The notes under the pieces: model-generated
Database searches by the model: none
The model's input: only the letters and a program-made list of their open reading frames with translations
What the model was told of the DNA's origin: nothing
Assembly (NCBI GenBank): GCA_963704505.1
Contig: OY969912.1
Location: 1,116,001 to 1,180,000 of the forward strand
Reading direction: 5' to 3'
Source of the DNA: VRUE01 sp963704505
GTDB lineage: Bacteria > Actinomycetota > Thermoleophilia > Solirubrobacterales > 70-9
DNA: 64,000 bases
Program-made: the position numbers and the translations under genes
Shown here: positions 54,267 through 63,636 of the stretch, piece by piece
How positions within the stretch are numbered: the stretch's first letter is position 1
How the letters are laid out: every line of letters begins with the position of its first letter

Positions 54267-55712
54267 TTGCCGCAACGGATTTCCTCGCAACGCCGGCTTG
54301 CGCTCGGGCTCCTGGGCCTGGCGATGGCCTTCTCGGCGGCACTCACCCTCCGGTGGATGCGCGGCACCAGCTTCACGCTCGACGAGTGGGGGTTCTTCGC
54401 CGGGCGCCGGGGCTGGAGCGCGAGCACCCTGCTCGAACCCCACAACGGCCACCTGATCGTCACCACCCTGGTGCCGTGGAAGCTGCTCGTCGAGGTCTTC
54501 GGCGCCCAGACTCATCTGCCGCTCACCCTGCTGACCGTCGCCCTGCAGCTCGCCGTCGGCGGCCTCGTCTACGCGCTCGCCGCGACCCAGGTCGGACGCC
54601 TCGGGGCGCTGCTGCCGGCGATCCTGGTGCTCTTCTTCGGGGCCGGCTGGGAGGTGATGATGAACACCGCCGGGGTCAGCAATCAACTCGCCCTGGTCGG
54701 CGGACTGGGCATGCTGCTCTGCCTCCAGCGCGAGGGCCGCGGCTGGGAGGTCGGTGCTGCGCTGCTCCTCGCCCTGGCGTTTGCCTCGCACTCGCTGGGC
54801 CTCGCCTTCGCCGCGGGCGCCGTGGTCGAGCTGCTGGCCAGGGATTGGCGTCGCGGACTGCGCAGGCTCTGGGTCGTCGCCGCGCCCGCCGCGCTCTACG
54901 CCGCCTGGTGGCTGTGGGCGAGGAAGTTCCACCAGACCGACACCAGTGCCTACGCGACCGGGTCGATCCTCAGCGGTGTCTATGACCAGCTCGCAGCGAT
55001 CCTGTCCTCGCTGGCGGGGATCTTCCGCCAGCCCGGCTCGCCGGACCTCGGCACCTCGCTGGCCGAGGTGCGCGGCGACAGGGGTATCCCGCTCGTCCTC
55101 GTCTTGATCGCCGCGGTCGCCGCACGAGCCCGCTTCGGCCCCCGTCCCAGTGCGCGCACCTGGACGATGGTCGCGATCGTCTCCGCCTACCTCGTCCTCG
55201 TCGGTCTCGGGCTGCGCCCCGGCCGGCCCCCGGACGCGAGCCGCTACGTCTATACCGGCGGCGTCCTCGTGCTGCTCTTGATCGTCGAGCTCTGCAACGG
55301 ACTGAGGATCGCCCGGGGCTGGGCGATCGCCGCGACCGCGCTGACCGCGCTCTCGCTGATCGCCAACGTCGCCCAGATGAGGGACGCGGGCACCTTCTTC
55401 CGCGCCGAGACCAGCCTCAACCGCGCCGAGTTGGCCGCGCTCGAGCTGGCCCGCCCCTGCATCCCGGACGACTACGTGCCCGAGACCAAGATCACGACGA
55501 TCTACCCGCACGCCGATATGCATTTCACCGCTGCCGAATATTTCGAAGCGAGGGACGAGCTCGGCTCGCCCGCCTACTCGCCCGAGCAGCTCGCCGCGGC
55601 CTCGCCCGGTGCCCGCGAAGCCGCCGAAACGGTCTTCGCGGAAGCACTCGGCCGCGGCGTCATGGTCGGATCGACACCGCTCACCTCCGCGGCGGTCTGC
55701 GGAAGTTCCTAG
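54267..55712 (+). CDS. Polytopic membrane protein, possibly GT-C-like
   Basis: A 481-residue protein with about ten hydrophobic helices and an early extracytoplasmic segment (SFTLDEWGFFAGRRGW). An acidic residue in the first loop plus many helices recalls GT-C glycosyltransferases such as the PMT/ArnT group, but no diagnostic motif is certain. The C-terminal part (about 400-481) is soluble. TTG 54267 follows the upstream TAG without a gap; ATG 54324 is a possible alternative. Its stop overlaps that of the convergent aldo/keto reductase by 4 bp. Confidence 0.72.
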   Translation: MPQRISSQRRLALGLLGLAMAFSAALTLRWMRGTSFTLDEWGFFAGRRGWSASTLLEPHNGHLIVTTLVPWKLLVEVFGAQTHLPLTLLTVALQLAVGGLVYALAATQVGRLGALLPAILVLFFGAGWEVMMNTAGVSNQLALVGGLGMLLCLQREGRGWEVGAALLLALAFASHSLGLAFAAGAVVELLARDWRRGLRRLWVVAAPAALYAAWWLWARKFHQTDTSAYATGSILSGVYDQLAAILSSLAGIFRQPGSPDLGTSLAEVRGDRGIPLVLVLIAAVAARARFGPRPSARTWTMVAIVSAYLVLVGLGLRPGRPPDASRYVYTGGVLVLLLIVELCNGLRIARGWAIAATALTALSLIANVAQMRDAGTFFRAETSLNRAELAALELARPCIPDDYVPETKITTIYPHADMHFTAAEYFEARDELGSPAYSPEQLAAASPGAREAAETVFAEALGRGVMVGSTPLTSAAVCGSS

Positions 55713-56575
55713 GCCGCGGCCGAGAGCCGCTCGAAGTCGTCGTCGGACAGGTCGATGCTCGTCGCCCTGACGTTCTCCTCGAGGTGGGCGACCTTCGAGG
55801 TGCCGGGGATCGGCAGCATCACCGGCGAGCGACGCAGCAGCCAGGCGAGCGCGATCTGGCCCGGCCCGGCGCCGTGCGCCTCGGCGACCTCGGCGGCAGC
55901 GCCGCCGGGCTCGGCGAGGTCCCCGGCCGCAAGGGGGAACCAGGGGATGAAGGCGATGCCGAGCTCCTCGCAGCGGTCGAGCACGTCCTCGGAGTCACGG
56001 TCGGCCAGGTTGAAGCGGTTCTGAACCGAGACCACGTCGACGATGCCGCGCGCCACCTCGAGCTGCTCGACTGTGACGTTGGAGACCCCGAGGTCGCGAA
56101 CCTTGCCCTCGTCCTGGAGCTCCTTGATCGCCCCCACCGACTCCTCGTAAGGGACGTCTGAATCGGGCGAGTGCAGCTGGTAGAGATCGATCCGATCGAC
56201 CCGCAGGCGCCGCAGGGAGCCCTCGCAGACAGCCTTCAGGTGCTCGGGCCGGCCGTTGCGGGGCCACTGGCCGGGGCCGGTGCGCTCGAGGCCGCCCTTG
56301 GTCGCGACGGTCAGGCCCTCGTAGGGGTGGAGGACCTCGGCGATCAGCTCCTCGCTGACCTCGGGGCCGTAGGAGTCGGCGGTGTCGATCATGTTGATCC
56401 CGAGCTCGGGCAGGCGACGGAGGACGGCGCGGGCTTCGTCGGGGTCCTCGGGAGGGCCCCAGACCCCGGCGCCGGTGATCCTCATCGCGCCGAAGCCGAG
56501 GCGGCGGACCTCGAACTCGTCGCCGATCTTCACCGTTCCTGCGCTGCTGTCAGTCAAGGTCTCCGTGCTGGGCAT
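55709..56575 (-). CDS. Aldo/keto reductase
   Basis: 288 residues from the minus-strand ATG at 56575, preceded by AAAAGGAG; an in-frame start at 56599 is less likely. It is an NADPH-dependent (beta/alpha)8 oxidoreductase. The catalytic tetrad is visible as MIDTADSYG (Asp and Tyr), VATKGG (Lys) and LYQLHSPD (His). The cofactor end has LPIPGTSKVAHLEENV. Motif wording fits the AKR13/YdbC-type group. The substrate is unknown. The gene is divergent from the glutamate decarboxylase gene by 97 bp. Confidence 0.9.
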   Translation of the reverse strand: MPSTETLTDSSAGTVKIGDEFEVRRLGFGAMRITGAGVWGPPEDPDEARAVLRRLPELGINMIDTADSYGPEVSEELIAEVLHPYEGLTVATKGGLERTGPGQWPRNGRPEHLKAVCEGSLRRLRVDRIDLYQLHSPDSDVPYEESVGAIKELQDEGKVRDLGVSNVTVEQLEVARGIVDVVSVQNRFNLADRDSEDVLDRCEELGIAFIPWFPLAAGDLAEPGGAAAEVAEAHGAGPGQIALAWLLRRSPVMLPIPGTSKVAHLEENVRATSIDLSDDDFERLSAAA

Positions 56576-56672
56576 TGCGTCTCCTTTTCGCGTTCCCACC
56601 GTTCTACCCGGCCGGCGACCTCGGCATGCCGGGTGGCCGGGGGCCGGTAAGCGATAGCCTCGCGGTCAGGAG

Positions 56673-58049
56673 ATGGCCGACCAGGGAGACAAACCCGAAG
56701 GAATGATGTTCGGTAACCGCTTCCTCACCGAGGAAGCGCCGGACAAGAACTTCCCGTCGACGGGGATGTCGGCGCTCGACGCGATGCGGCTGGTCGGCGA
56801 GGAATTGCTGCTCGAGGGCGACCCGGCGCGCAACCTCGCGACCTTCGTCACCACCTGGATGGAGCCGGAGGCGAAACGGCTGATCACCGAGAACCTCCAT
56901 CGCAACTTCATCGACCATGCCGAGTACCCGGTGTCGGCCGAAATCGAGCAGCGCTGCATCCGCATGCTCGCCGACCTGTTCCACGCCCCGGGTGAGACGA
57001 CCGGTGCCCGGACCCAGGGTTCTTCGGAGGCGATCATGCTCGGCGCGCTTTCGCTCAAGTGGAAATGGAAGCAGCGCCGCGAAGCCGCGTCGAAGCCGAT
57101 CGACAAGCCCAACCTGGTCTTCGGCGGCGACGTGCACGTGGTCTGGGAGAAGTTCTGCCGCTACTTCGACGTCGAGCCGCGGATCGTCCCGCTTCAGGAA
57201 GGCAAGTACACGATCGGCCCCGAGGACGTGAAGCCTCACCTCGACGAGAACACGATCGGGGTTGCCGCCGTGCTCGGCACCACCTTCACCGGCCACCGCG
57301 ACGACATCGTCGGCATCAACGACCTTCTCCTCGAGACCAAGAAGGGGGAGGAGGGGCTCGACATCCCGCTGCATGTGGACGCTGCCAGTGGCGGCTTCGT
57401 CTGGCCGTTTCTCTACCCCGACTCCAAGTGGGACTTCCGGCTGGAGCAGGTGCGCTCGATCAACGTCTCCGGCCACAAGTTCGGGCTCGTCTACCCGGGG
57501 ATCGGCTGGCTCATCTTCCGCGAGAAGGACGACCTCGCCGAGGACCTGGTCTTCGAGGAGAACTACCTCGGCAAGACCGACGCGACCTTCACCCTCAACT
57601 TCTCGACCGGCTCGTCGATGGTGCTGGCCCAGTACTACAACTTCGTCAGGCTCGGTCGGGACGGCTACGGCTACGTCATGGAAATCATGCAGAAAAACGC
57701 CGATGCCCTTGCCGACCACCTCGAAGACCAGGGCGATTTCGAGCTGATCGGCCGCGGCGAGGAGCAGCTGCCGCTGGTCACCTTCCGACTCGCCGGCGAG
57801 AAGCCCTATGACGAGTTCGACCTCGCCTGGCAGCTCTCGGCCGAGCGCGGCTGGATGCTGCCCGCCTACACGCTGCCGCCTGAAGCCGAAGACGTGAAGG
57901 TGATGCGCGCCCTGGTCAAGGAGAACCTGAGTCGTGCCCAGGTCGACAAACTCGCCGGTGACATCCGCGACGCCTGCGCCACGCTCCAGAAAAAGGGCGG
58001 CGCGCACGAGACCGAGCGCAAGCAGGTCAAGACCGGGACGGGCTACTAG
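56673..58049 (+). CDS. gadB: Glutamate decarboxylase
   Basis: A 458-residue PLP-dependent group II decarboxylase of the Gad type. It would convert glutamate to GABA and CO2 with consumption of a proton, in the cytoplasm. Diagnostic segments are TEEAPDKNFPSTGMSALDA, the GSSEAIMLG cofactor region, HVDAASGGFVWPF with the PLP-contacting Asp, and SINVSGHKFGLVYPG with the PLP lysine. Length is close to the E. coli enzymes (466). No GABA/glutamate antiporter gene is adjacent, so an acid-resistance system would need a partner elsewhere. The ATG follows GGTCAGGAG closely. Confidence 0.94.
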   Translation: MADQGDKPEGMMFGNRFLTEEAPDKNFPSTGMSALDAMRLVGEELLLEGDPARNLATFVTTWMEPEAKRLITENLHRNFIDHAEYPVSAEIEQRCIRMLADLFHAPGETTGARTQGSSEAIMLGALSLKWKWKQRREAASKPIDKPNLVFGGDVHVVWEKFCRYFDVEPRIVPLQEGKYTIGPEDVKPHLDENTIGVAAVLGTTFTGHRDDIVGINDLLLETKKGEEGLDIPLHVDAASGGFVWPFLYPDSKWDFRLEQVRSINVSGHKFGLVYPGIGWLIFREKDDLAEDLVFEENYLGKTDATFTLNFSTGSSMVLAQYYNFVRLGRDGYGYVMEIMQKNADALADHLEDQGDFELIGRGEEQLPLVTFRLAGEKPYDEFDLAWQLSAERGWMLPAYTLPPEAEDVKVMRALVKENLSRAQVDKLAGDIRDACATLQKKGGAHETERKQVKTGTGY

Positions 58050-58074
58050 CCCGCCCCGGCCGGTCCTCCTCGCG

Positions 58075-58308
58075 TCAGGTGCCGCGAGGGTGGGGCATGT
58101 GGTCCCGCAGGTGCAGGTCCTCCAGGACCCTCGGGACGTATAGGAGGCCGCAGACCCCGACCACCGTGTAGACGACGTCGGTCAGCGTGCCGCTGCCGAA
58201 GACGTCCGAGATCACATTGGTGTCGAAGAGCCCGACCATGCCCCAATTGAGGGCGCCGAGCACGATCGCCAGCAGTGCCACGGGCTCGAACCGCTTGACC
58301 ATCTCCAT
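58075..58308 (-). CDS. DUF378 (YuzA-like) membrane protein
   Basis: A 77-residue protein with two hydrophobic helices. ALLAIVLGALNWGMVGLFD and YTVVGVCGLLYV match the small DUF378 family, whose function is unknown. AGGAGGA lies just upstream of the minus-strand ATG. It converges with the glutamate decarboxylase gene. Confidence 0.85.
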   Translation of the reverse strand: MEMVKRFEPVALLAIVLGALNWGMVGLFDTNVISDVFGSGTLTDVVYTVVGVCGLLYVPRVLEDLHLRDHMPHPRGT

Positions 58309-58400
58309 GATTCGTTCCTCCTAGAGATAATGCGGATAGTTACGATCTAAGAACACCTGCGGACGGTTTGGGTTACCGCCTGGCGATACGAAAAAGCGGC

Positions 58401-58997
58401 CTAAGCGTCGAGCCAGGTGCCCTTCGGGCCGAGGTTGTGGAGGGGTGTCGTGCCGATCAGGCTCTCGCAGCCCCATGACTCGTGGATGTGGCCGCAGACG
58501 GCAAGGCGGGGCCTCTTCTCCTCGATCCCCTCGAGCAGCGCCGGGCTGCCGAAATGGTCGCCGGTCGCGTTGGCGTCGCAGTGGCCCTGCGGGGGGGAGT
58601 GCAGGACGAGGACCGCGGCCTCGGGGCAGTCGCCCATCATCGAGGCGGCGGCGGTGTCGTCGAGGTCGAAGCTCCAGTCCCACGGTGTCACCGGGATACC
58701 GGCACCGAGCCCGAAGAACTCGGTGCCGTCGACCTCGGTCGCTTCACCGTGGAGGACCGTGGCCGACTCCCAGCCCGAGGCGGCCTCGCGCAGCGCCTCG
58801 ACCGTCTCGTTGTTGCCGGGCACGAGGATCGTCGGCGTCGAGATCGGTGCCAGCGCCTCGATCGTCTCGTCGAGGCCCTCGTGGACCGAGGCGAAGTCGC
58901 CGGCTCCGATCACGACGTCGGCGTCGGCGGACATCTCGACCAGGGTCGCCGCCTGGCCAAGGTCGCGGTGCAGGTCGCTGAAGGCGAGGATCTTCAC
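58401..58997 (-). CDS. Calcineurin-like metallophosphoesterase
   Basis: A 198-residue dimetal phosphoesterase. Metal and catalytic motifs are in order: FSDLHRD, IGAGDFAS, VPGNNET (GNN variant), LVLHSPPQGHCD and CGHIHESWG. The substrate is unknown; small members act on cyclic nucleotides, phosphodiesters or phosphoproteins. Cytoplasmic. It lies 10 bp beyond the stop of the Vps62-like gene on the same strand and is probably cotranscribed. Confidence 0.9.
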   Translation of the reverse strand: MKILAFSDLHRDLGQAATLVEMSADADVVIGAGDFASVHEGLDETIEALAPISTPTILVPGNNETVEALREAASGWESATVLHGEATEVDGTEFFGLGAGIPVTPWDWSFDLDDTAAASMMGDCPEAAVLVLHSPPQGHCDANATGDHFGSPALLEGIEEKRPRLAVCGHIHESWGCESLIGTTPLHNLGPKGTWLDA

Positions 58998-59007
58998 CGG
59001 CGAAAAA

Positions 59008-61005
59008 CTACCCGCTCGCCGCCGGCTGGGGCGACCAGTCGCGCCGCACGCGGCCGAACTCCCGCGGCTTCCAGGGGCGCCAGGCGCGCGGCGGTTTCGC
59101 CGGCTCGACCTCGGCCCGGGCGCTGAGGTCGAAGTAGAGGAGCGTCTCGCCGAGCGCGACGTAGGGGATCAGCAAAGCGAAGACGAGCGAGCCGAGCAGG
59201 TTGATCCAGATCAGCGGCAGGGCGGTGAAGATCAGGGCGAAGGTGAGGATCGGCCCGGTCACGACGCTGACCACGAAGAGGAAGCCGGCGACCCTGACGG
59301 TGTGCCACCAGCGGCCGCGGACGAGGTCGGCGCTGCCGTGGAAAGCCTCGCGGATCGACTTGTCCTCGAAGAGGATCTCCTGCTTGACGAAGCCCCAGGC
59401 GACGTACTTGTTGACCGCGAAGGGGATCCCGACCACGGTCGCCATCAGGACGAAGATCGAGAGCAGGAACAGCAGCTCGCCGCCCACCACGGGCCAGAAG
59501 CGCCGCCGCATGCCGCTGAACGCGGAGCGGAAGCCGGGGCGCTCGTCTCTCTCGACCAACTCGCGGACGAAGACGACGACGATCGAGGCCACGACAGCCA
59601 TCGCCGCCGGGCGGCCGAGTGTTTCGACCAGATCCCCGAGCGCCAGGTCGAGGCCTCCGTGGCCGCCCGAGTGCGAATTGCCGAGCACGCTGGCGAGCAG
59701 GTTTATGCCGCCGACGATCGGGATCGCGACGATCGCGACCGGCACCAGCACCGGCCAGTGTCGGCCGTAGAGCCGGCGCGCGGCTCGAACGATCTGGCCG
59801 AAGGAGCGCCGCGCCCTGAGGTTCTCGAGGTCGATCGGTCCCCAACGGGTGAGGCCGACGAAGAGGCCGATCGCAAGCAGGATGACGGCCAGGGTCGCGA
59901 TCAGCGCGGGCCGCGATTTGATGTCGAGGTTGACGAGCTCGGAGGCGGCGGCCACGGTGCCGCAGAAGGCGCTCGCCACCTGCGGGCCGAGCACCGAGCC
60001 ACCCGGGAGCCGCGGGCTGGTCGTGCGCTGCTTGGCCATCCAGGCGAAGGGTTCGCGCCAGACCGTCTTCGTCTGCGGTCCCTGTGGCCCGTTGTTGAAG
60101 CTCTTTTCGCGTTCGCCCCAGCGCCCGTCGTACGTGAGCCACGCGAAGGGCCCGTTCGGCGGCGCCGTGTCCGGCATCACGATCGGCCGCGGCCGAAGTT
60201 CGCGCAGCGGTTCGGTGGTGATGTCGCAGCCGAGGCCGGAGCCGTTCTGGCCGTTCTGGACGTAGACGGCCGAGTTGTAGAAGGTCGCGTGCGACCCCGC
60301 CGCCGGGTAGACGACCGGGTGCGTCCCTTCCTTCTGCACCTTCGAGTCCGTCCAGCTCGCCCGCTCGCCGCCGGCGTGCTGGAAGAGGATGACTTCGCTC
60401 GGTTCTTCGCCGAGGGCGTCCCTGACCGTGTTCGATTCGAAGGCGAGCTGCATGCCCTCCCAGTCGCCCTCGTGCAGGTCGTTGAACTGGTTGAAGTACC
60501 AGAAGAACCAGTACTGAAGGGTGAAACCGTCGTGGTTCGGTTCGCGAGCGATGTGGGCGTAGGTGGCGGCCGGGGCCCTGCCCTGCTCGAGCAGCTGCTT
60601 GAAGTCCGTGGCGTAGACGCAGGTGTCGCCCAGCGCCTCTCCCTCGAGGTTGAGGTAGTAGTCATCGCCGAGGCCGGCGATGTCGGCCACCGTGGGGGCC
60701 TTGGTGATGTCTTCCAGTCCCTCGCCTTCGACGTATTTCTGAAGCGTCACCTTCGGGTTGCCGAGCACGGTGTCGACCGTGGTCGGCTCATACTGCTCGG
60801 CCGTGGTCTGGCAGGGCGGGTCGGTCTCTTCGCGCACCATCGTGATCGGCGCGTACCTGTGGGCGAGCTCGTCGGTGGGGGAGGCCCGCCGGTTGTCCTT
60901 TGTGTCGACGCCCACTTCCGCACCCGAGGCGATCGGAGCCGCGAGCAGTGCCGCCGCCAGCGCGAGAGCGGCCAATCCCCATACAACGCCCGAGCGACGA
61001 GTCAC
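59008..61005 (-). CDS. Vps62-like domain fused to a polytopic membrane domain
   Basis: 665 residues from GTG 61005; the longer reading from 61116 overlaps the MFS gene and adds a basic extension. The signal/anchor segment (VVWGLAALALAAALLAAP) leads to an extracytoplasmic Vps62/DUF946-like domain (about 55-300). Diagnostic wording is LQYWFFWYFNQFND, HEGDWEGMQL and PVVYPAAGSHATFY. From about residue 355 come six to eight membrane helices, with KSIREAFHGSADLVRGRWW as found in DUF975-like/glycerophosphoryl-type membrane domains (uncertain). It sits between the MFS and phosphoesterase genes on the same strand. Confidence 0.8.
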   Translation of the reverse strand: MTRRSGVVWGLAALALAAALLAAPIASGAEVGVDTKDNRRASPTDELAHRYAPITMVREETDPPCQTTAEQYEPTTVDTVLGNPKVTLQKYVEGEGLEDITKAPTVADIAGLGDDYYLNLEGEALGDTCVYATDFKQLLEQGRAPAATYAHIAREPNHDGFTLQYWFFWYFNQFNDLHEGDWEGMQLAFESNTVRDALGEEPSEVILFQHAGGERASWTDSKVQKEGTHPVVYPAAGSHATFYNSAVYVQNGQNGSGLGCDITTEPLRELRPRPIVMPDTAPPNGPFAWLTYDGRWGEREKSFNNGPQGPQTKTVWREPFAWMAKQRTTSPRLPGGSVLGPQVASAFCGTVAAASELVNLDIKSRPALIATLAVILLAIGLFVGLTRWGPIDLENLRARRSFGQIVRAARRLYGRHWPVLVPVAIVAIPIVGGINLLASVLGNSHSGGHGGLDLALGDLVETLGRPAAMAVVASIVVVFVRELVERDERPGFRSAFSGMRRRFWPVVGGELLFLLSIFVLMATVVGIPFAVNKYVAWGFVKQEILFEDKSIREAFHGSADLVRGRWWHTVRVAGFLFVVSVVTGPILTFALIFTALPLIWINLLGSLVFALLIPYVALGETLLYFDLSARAEVEPAKPPRAWRPWKPREFGRVRRDWSPQPAASG

Positions 61006-61024
61006 CCGCGCAAACGTACCAGCG

Positions 61025-62593
61025 TCAGCCCTGGCCGGCACCGGCGTCGGGCGCCGCCGGTTCCTGAACTTCCTCTTCGACTTTCCCACTCGGCATTTTG
61101 AACAGGGCGACGACAAAGGCGACCGCCATCACCCCGGCGAAGCCATAGAAGACCGTCTGCGTCGCCAGGGCGAAGTCACCGGGAATGTTGGCGATGACCT
61201 TGCCGACGGCGCCGCCGGCGTGTGCCGCGCTTTCGCCCGAGCCCCCGGCGCCTTGGCTGATCGCGTCGGCGATCTGGTCGGCGCTCGCCTTGGGCACGCC
61301 GTGCGAGGCGCCGGTCGCCTCTAGGTTCGACTTGTTTTCGAGGATCAGGATCGAGCCGAACACCGCCAGCCCGAGGCTGGAGCCGAAGTTACGCACCGTC
61401 TGGGTGATGCCGGTGGCCTCGCCGTAACGCTCGCGCGGCACGCGGTTGAGGGCATCCGTGTTGGCCGGGCTGAGGACGAGGCCGACGCCGGCCCCGGCGA
61501 TGACGATGTAGTACCACTGTTCGCCGACCGAGAGGTTGGTGAGCGAGTTGCCCCAGAGGTAGAAGCCGACGGCGGCCACCGCGCAGCCGAGCACCACCGA
61601 GGGCCTCGCGCCGACCCGATCGAGAATTTTCCCTCCGTACTGGGAGGCGACGGCGAAGCCGCCGAAGAAGATCAACAGGTAGAGGCCGGTTTGCGAGGCG
61701 CTTTCGCCTAGCGATATCTGCGCGTACATGCTGGCGAAGAAGAAGAGTGGGACGAACGGGATCATCAGCAGGAAGAGGATCACGTTGTCGACGCTGAAGG
61801 CCCGGTCTTTGAAGACGGACAGGCGCAGCAGGGGGTTCTCGACCCGCAGCTCGTAGGCGACGAAGGCGCCGAGCAGGGCGATCCCGGCCACGATGCAGAC
61901 CCAGGTGGTGGCGCTGCTCCAGCCCCAGACGGCGGACTGCTGCAGGCCGAGGACGAGGATGGCCATGCCGCCGGTGATCAGCACCGTGCCGCGGTAGTCG
62001 AGCGGCGCGGGGTGCTTGGTGTTGTCCGGCTTGGACTTCCAGGTGAGGACGAGCGCGATGATCGCGACCGGGATGTTGACCCAGAAGATCGCCCGCCAGG
62101 TCCACTCGACGAGGTAGCCGCCGGCGAGCGGGCCGATCGAGGTCAGGCCGCCGGTGATCGCGAAGAAGATCGCCATCGCGCGCCCTCGCTCACGGAGCGG
62201 GAAGGCGCCGAGGACGATCGCCAGGGCGGCGGGGAACATGATCGCCGCGCCGGCGCCCTGGATCACGCGGAAGGTGATCAGCCAGGGCTCGTCGAGCGAG
62301 CCGGTCGGCGTCGCCCCGCAGAGGGCAGAAGCGGTGGCGAAGACGATCACGCCGATCACGACCATCTTGCGGTGCCCGGCGATGTCGGCGAGGCGCCCGC
62401 CGAAGGCGAAGAGGGCCGAGAGGGAGAGCAGGTAGCCGTTGACGATCCACTGGACCCCGGTCGCGGAGAGCGAGAGGTCGTCCTGGATGCTCGGGATCGC
62501 GATCGCGACGATCGTCTGGTCGATGAATGTCATCGACACGGCGAAGATCATCGCCGCCAGGATCAGGGTCTTGTTGGTGCCTGAGTCCTTCAC
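61025..62593 (-). CDS. DHA2-type MFS multidrug exporter
   Basis: 522 residues from the minus-strand GTG at 62593. The frame stays open far upstream, but that part is antisense to the aldo/keto reductase. About 14 helices. Motifs: TFIDQTIVAIAIPSIQ (DHA2), WIVNGYLLSLSALFAFGG and RLADIAGHRKMV (motif A), and VIQGAGAAIMFPAALAI (motif C region). It exports hydrophobic compounds in exchange for protons. The acidic tail (KVEEEVQEPAAPDAG) is cytoplasmic. Divergent from a 57-codon membrane gene by 21 bp, and 19 bp upstream of the Vps62-like gene. Confidence 0.92.
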   Translation of the reverse strand: MKDSGTNKTLILAAMIFAVSMTFIDQTIVAIAIPSIQDDLSLSATGVQWIVNGYLLSLSALFAFGGRLADIAGHRKMVVIGVIVFATASALCGATPTGSLDEPWLITFRVIQGAGAAIMFPAALAIVLGAFPLRERGRAMAIFFAITGGLTSIGPLAGGYLVEWTWRAIFWVNIPVAIIALVLTWKSKPDNTKHPAPLDYRGTVLITGGMAILVLGLQQSAVWGWSSATTWVCIVAGIALLGAFVAYELRVENPLLRLSVFKDRAFSVDNVILFLLMIPFVPLFFFASMYAQISLGESASQTGLYLLIFFGGFAVASQYGGKILDRVGARPSVVLGCAVAAVGFYLWGNSLTNLSVGEQWYYIVIAGAGVGLVLSPANTDALNRVPRERYGEATGITQTVRNFGSSLGLAVFGSILILENKSNLEATGASHGVPKASADQIADAISQGAGGSGESAAHAGGAVGKVIANIPGDFALATQTVFYGFAGVMAVAFVVALFKMPSGKVEEEVQEPAAPDAGAGQG

Positions 62594-62614
62594 GGTTTCG
62601 ATAGTCTCGCGTCC

Positions 62615-62788
62615 GTGCCCGACGTTTTCTGGATCGGACTGGTCATTTCCTGCGCCTGCGTGCTCGTCGGCTTCATCTCGGGAGTCAAATCCCGGACGAC
62701 GGGTACGTTGACCGCTGTGGCGATTGGCGCCTACCTTGGCCTGATGGCCGGGTTTCCGCTCCTCGCCCTCGGGCTCGCAACCAGCTAG
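62615..62788 (+). CDS. 57-residue membrane protein
   Basis: Reads from GTG 62615 with two hydrophobic helices (VFWIGLVISCACVLVGFIS and TAVAIGAYLGLMAGFPLLAL) joined by KSRTT. It ends just before the AGGAGG that serves the aldo/keto reductase, so the two are probably an operon. No family recognised. Support is the clean two-helix pattern and tight spacing. Confidence 0.55.
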   Translation: MPDVFWIGLVISCACVLVGFISGVKSRTTGTLTAVAIGAYLGLMAGFPLLALGLATS

Positions 62789-62797
62789 GAGGTGGCC

Positions 62798-63622
62798 GTG
62801 ATCCCCAAGGTGACGCTGCACGACGGCGTCGAGATCCCCCAGCTCGGGTTCGGCGTCTTCCAGGTTCCGCCGGAGGACACCCAGGCGGTCGTGGAGGAGG
62901 CGCTGGCCGCCGGCTACCGCCATATCGACACCGCTGCCGCCTACCGCAACGAGAAGGGCGTCGGCGCGGCGATCGAGGCTTCCGGGATTCCCCGCGAGGA
63001 GCTCTTCGTCACCACCAAGCTCTGGAACTCGGCGCAGGGCCTCGACACCACCCTCGAGGCATTCGAGAAGAGCCTCGGCCGCCTCGGTCTGGATCGCGTC
63101 GATCTCTACCTGATCCACTGGCCAGTGCCCTCGGAGGGCCTCTTCGTCGATACGTGGAAGGCCTTCGAACGGATCCACGCCGAGGGTCGCTCGCGCACGA
63201 TCGGCGTCTCGAACTTCCGCGTCGAGGACCTCGAGAAGCTCGAGGCCGAGACCGAGACGGCGCCGACCGTCAACCAGATCGAGCTGCACCCGGCCTTCCA
63301 CCAGAAAGAGCTCCGAGCCTGGCAGGGCGAGCACCGGATCGCGACCGAGGCCTGGAGCCCCCTGGGCCAAGGCGAGCTGCTCGGCGAGGCGCCGATCGTC
63401 GAGGTCGCGGGGCGGCACGGCAAGACGGCGGCGCAGGCGATCCTTCGCTGGCACATCCAGCTCGGCAACATCGTCTTCCCGAAATCGGCGACCCCGGAGC
63501 GGATCCGCGAGAACTTCGACGTCTTCGACTTCGAGTTGAGCGAGGACGAGATGGCCGCCTTCGAGCCGCTGGACACGGGCAGGCGCTTCGGGCCTGACCC
63601 GGCGACGTTTCTCGGCTCGTAG
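62798..63622 (+). CDS. Aldo/keto reductase, 2,5-diketo-gluconate reductase type
   Basis: 274 residues from GTG 62798, five bases after AGGAGG (62787-62792); GTG 62792 would overlap that site. NADPH-dependent reductase with the tetrad in HIDTAAAYRNE (Asp, Tyr), FVTTKLWN (Lys) and DLYLIHWP (His). RTIGVSNFRVEDLEKL, NQIELHPAFHQ and FPKSATPERIREN (cofactor binding) match the DkgA/AKR5 group. Substrates of this group include 2,5-diketo-D-gluconate and methylglyoxal; the one here is not known. Confidence 0.92.
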   Translation: MIPKVTLHDGVEIPQLGFGVFQVPPEDTQAVVEEALAAGYRHIDTAAAYRNEKGVGAAIEASGIPREELFVTTKLWNSAQGLDTTLEAFEKSLGRLGLDRVDLYLIHWPVPSEGLFVDTWKAFERIHAEGRSRTIGVSNFRVEDLEKLEAETETAPTVNQIELHPAFHQKELRAWQGEHRIATEAWSPLGQGELLGEAPIVEVAGRHGKTAAQAILRWHIQLGNIVFPKSATPERIRENFDVFDFELSEDEMAAFEPLDTGRRFGPDPATFLGS

Positions 63623-63636
63623 AACGCTCGGCTGCG

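Noticed and set aside
58417..61101. Plus-strand open frame of 894 codons
   Set aside because: Opposite strand of the phosphoesterase and Vps62-like genes, which have clear motifs; its own product is low-complexity Arg/Asp/Glu/Val sequence.
62594..63454. N-terminal extension of the MFS exporter to 809 residues
   Set aside because: The extension is antisense to the aldo/keto reductase gene and lacks MFS features; the DHA2 motif follows the GTG at 62593 closely.
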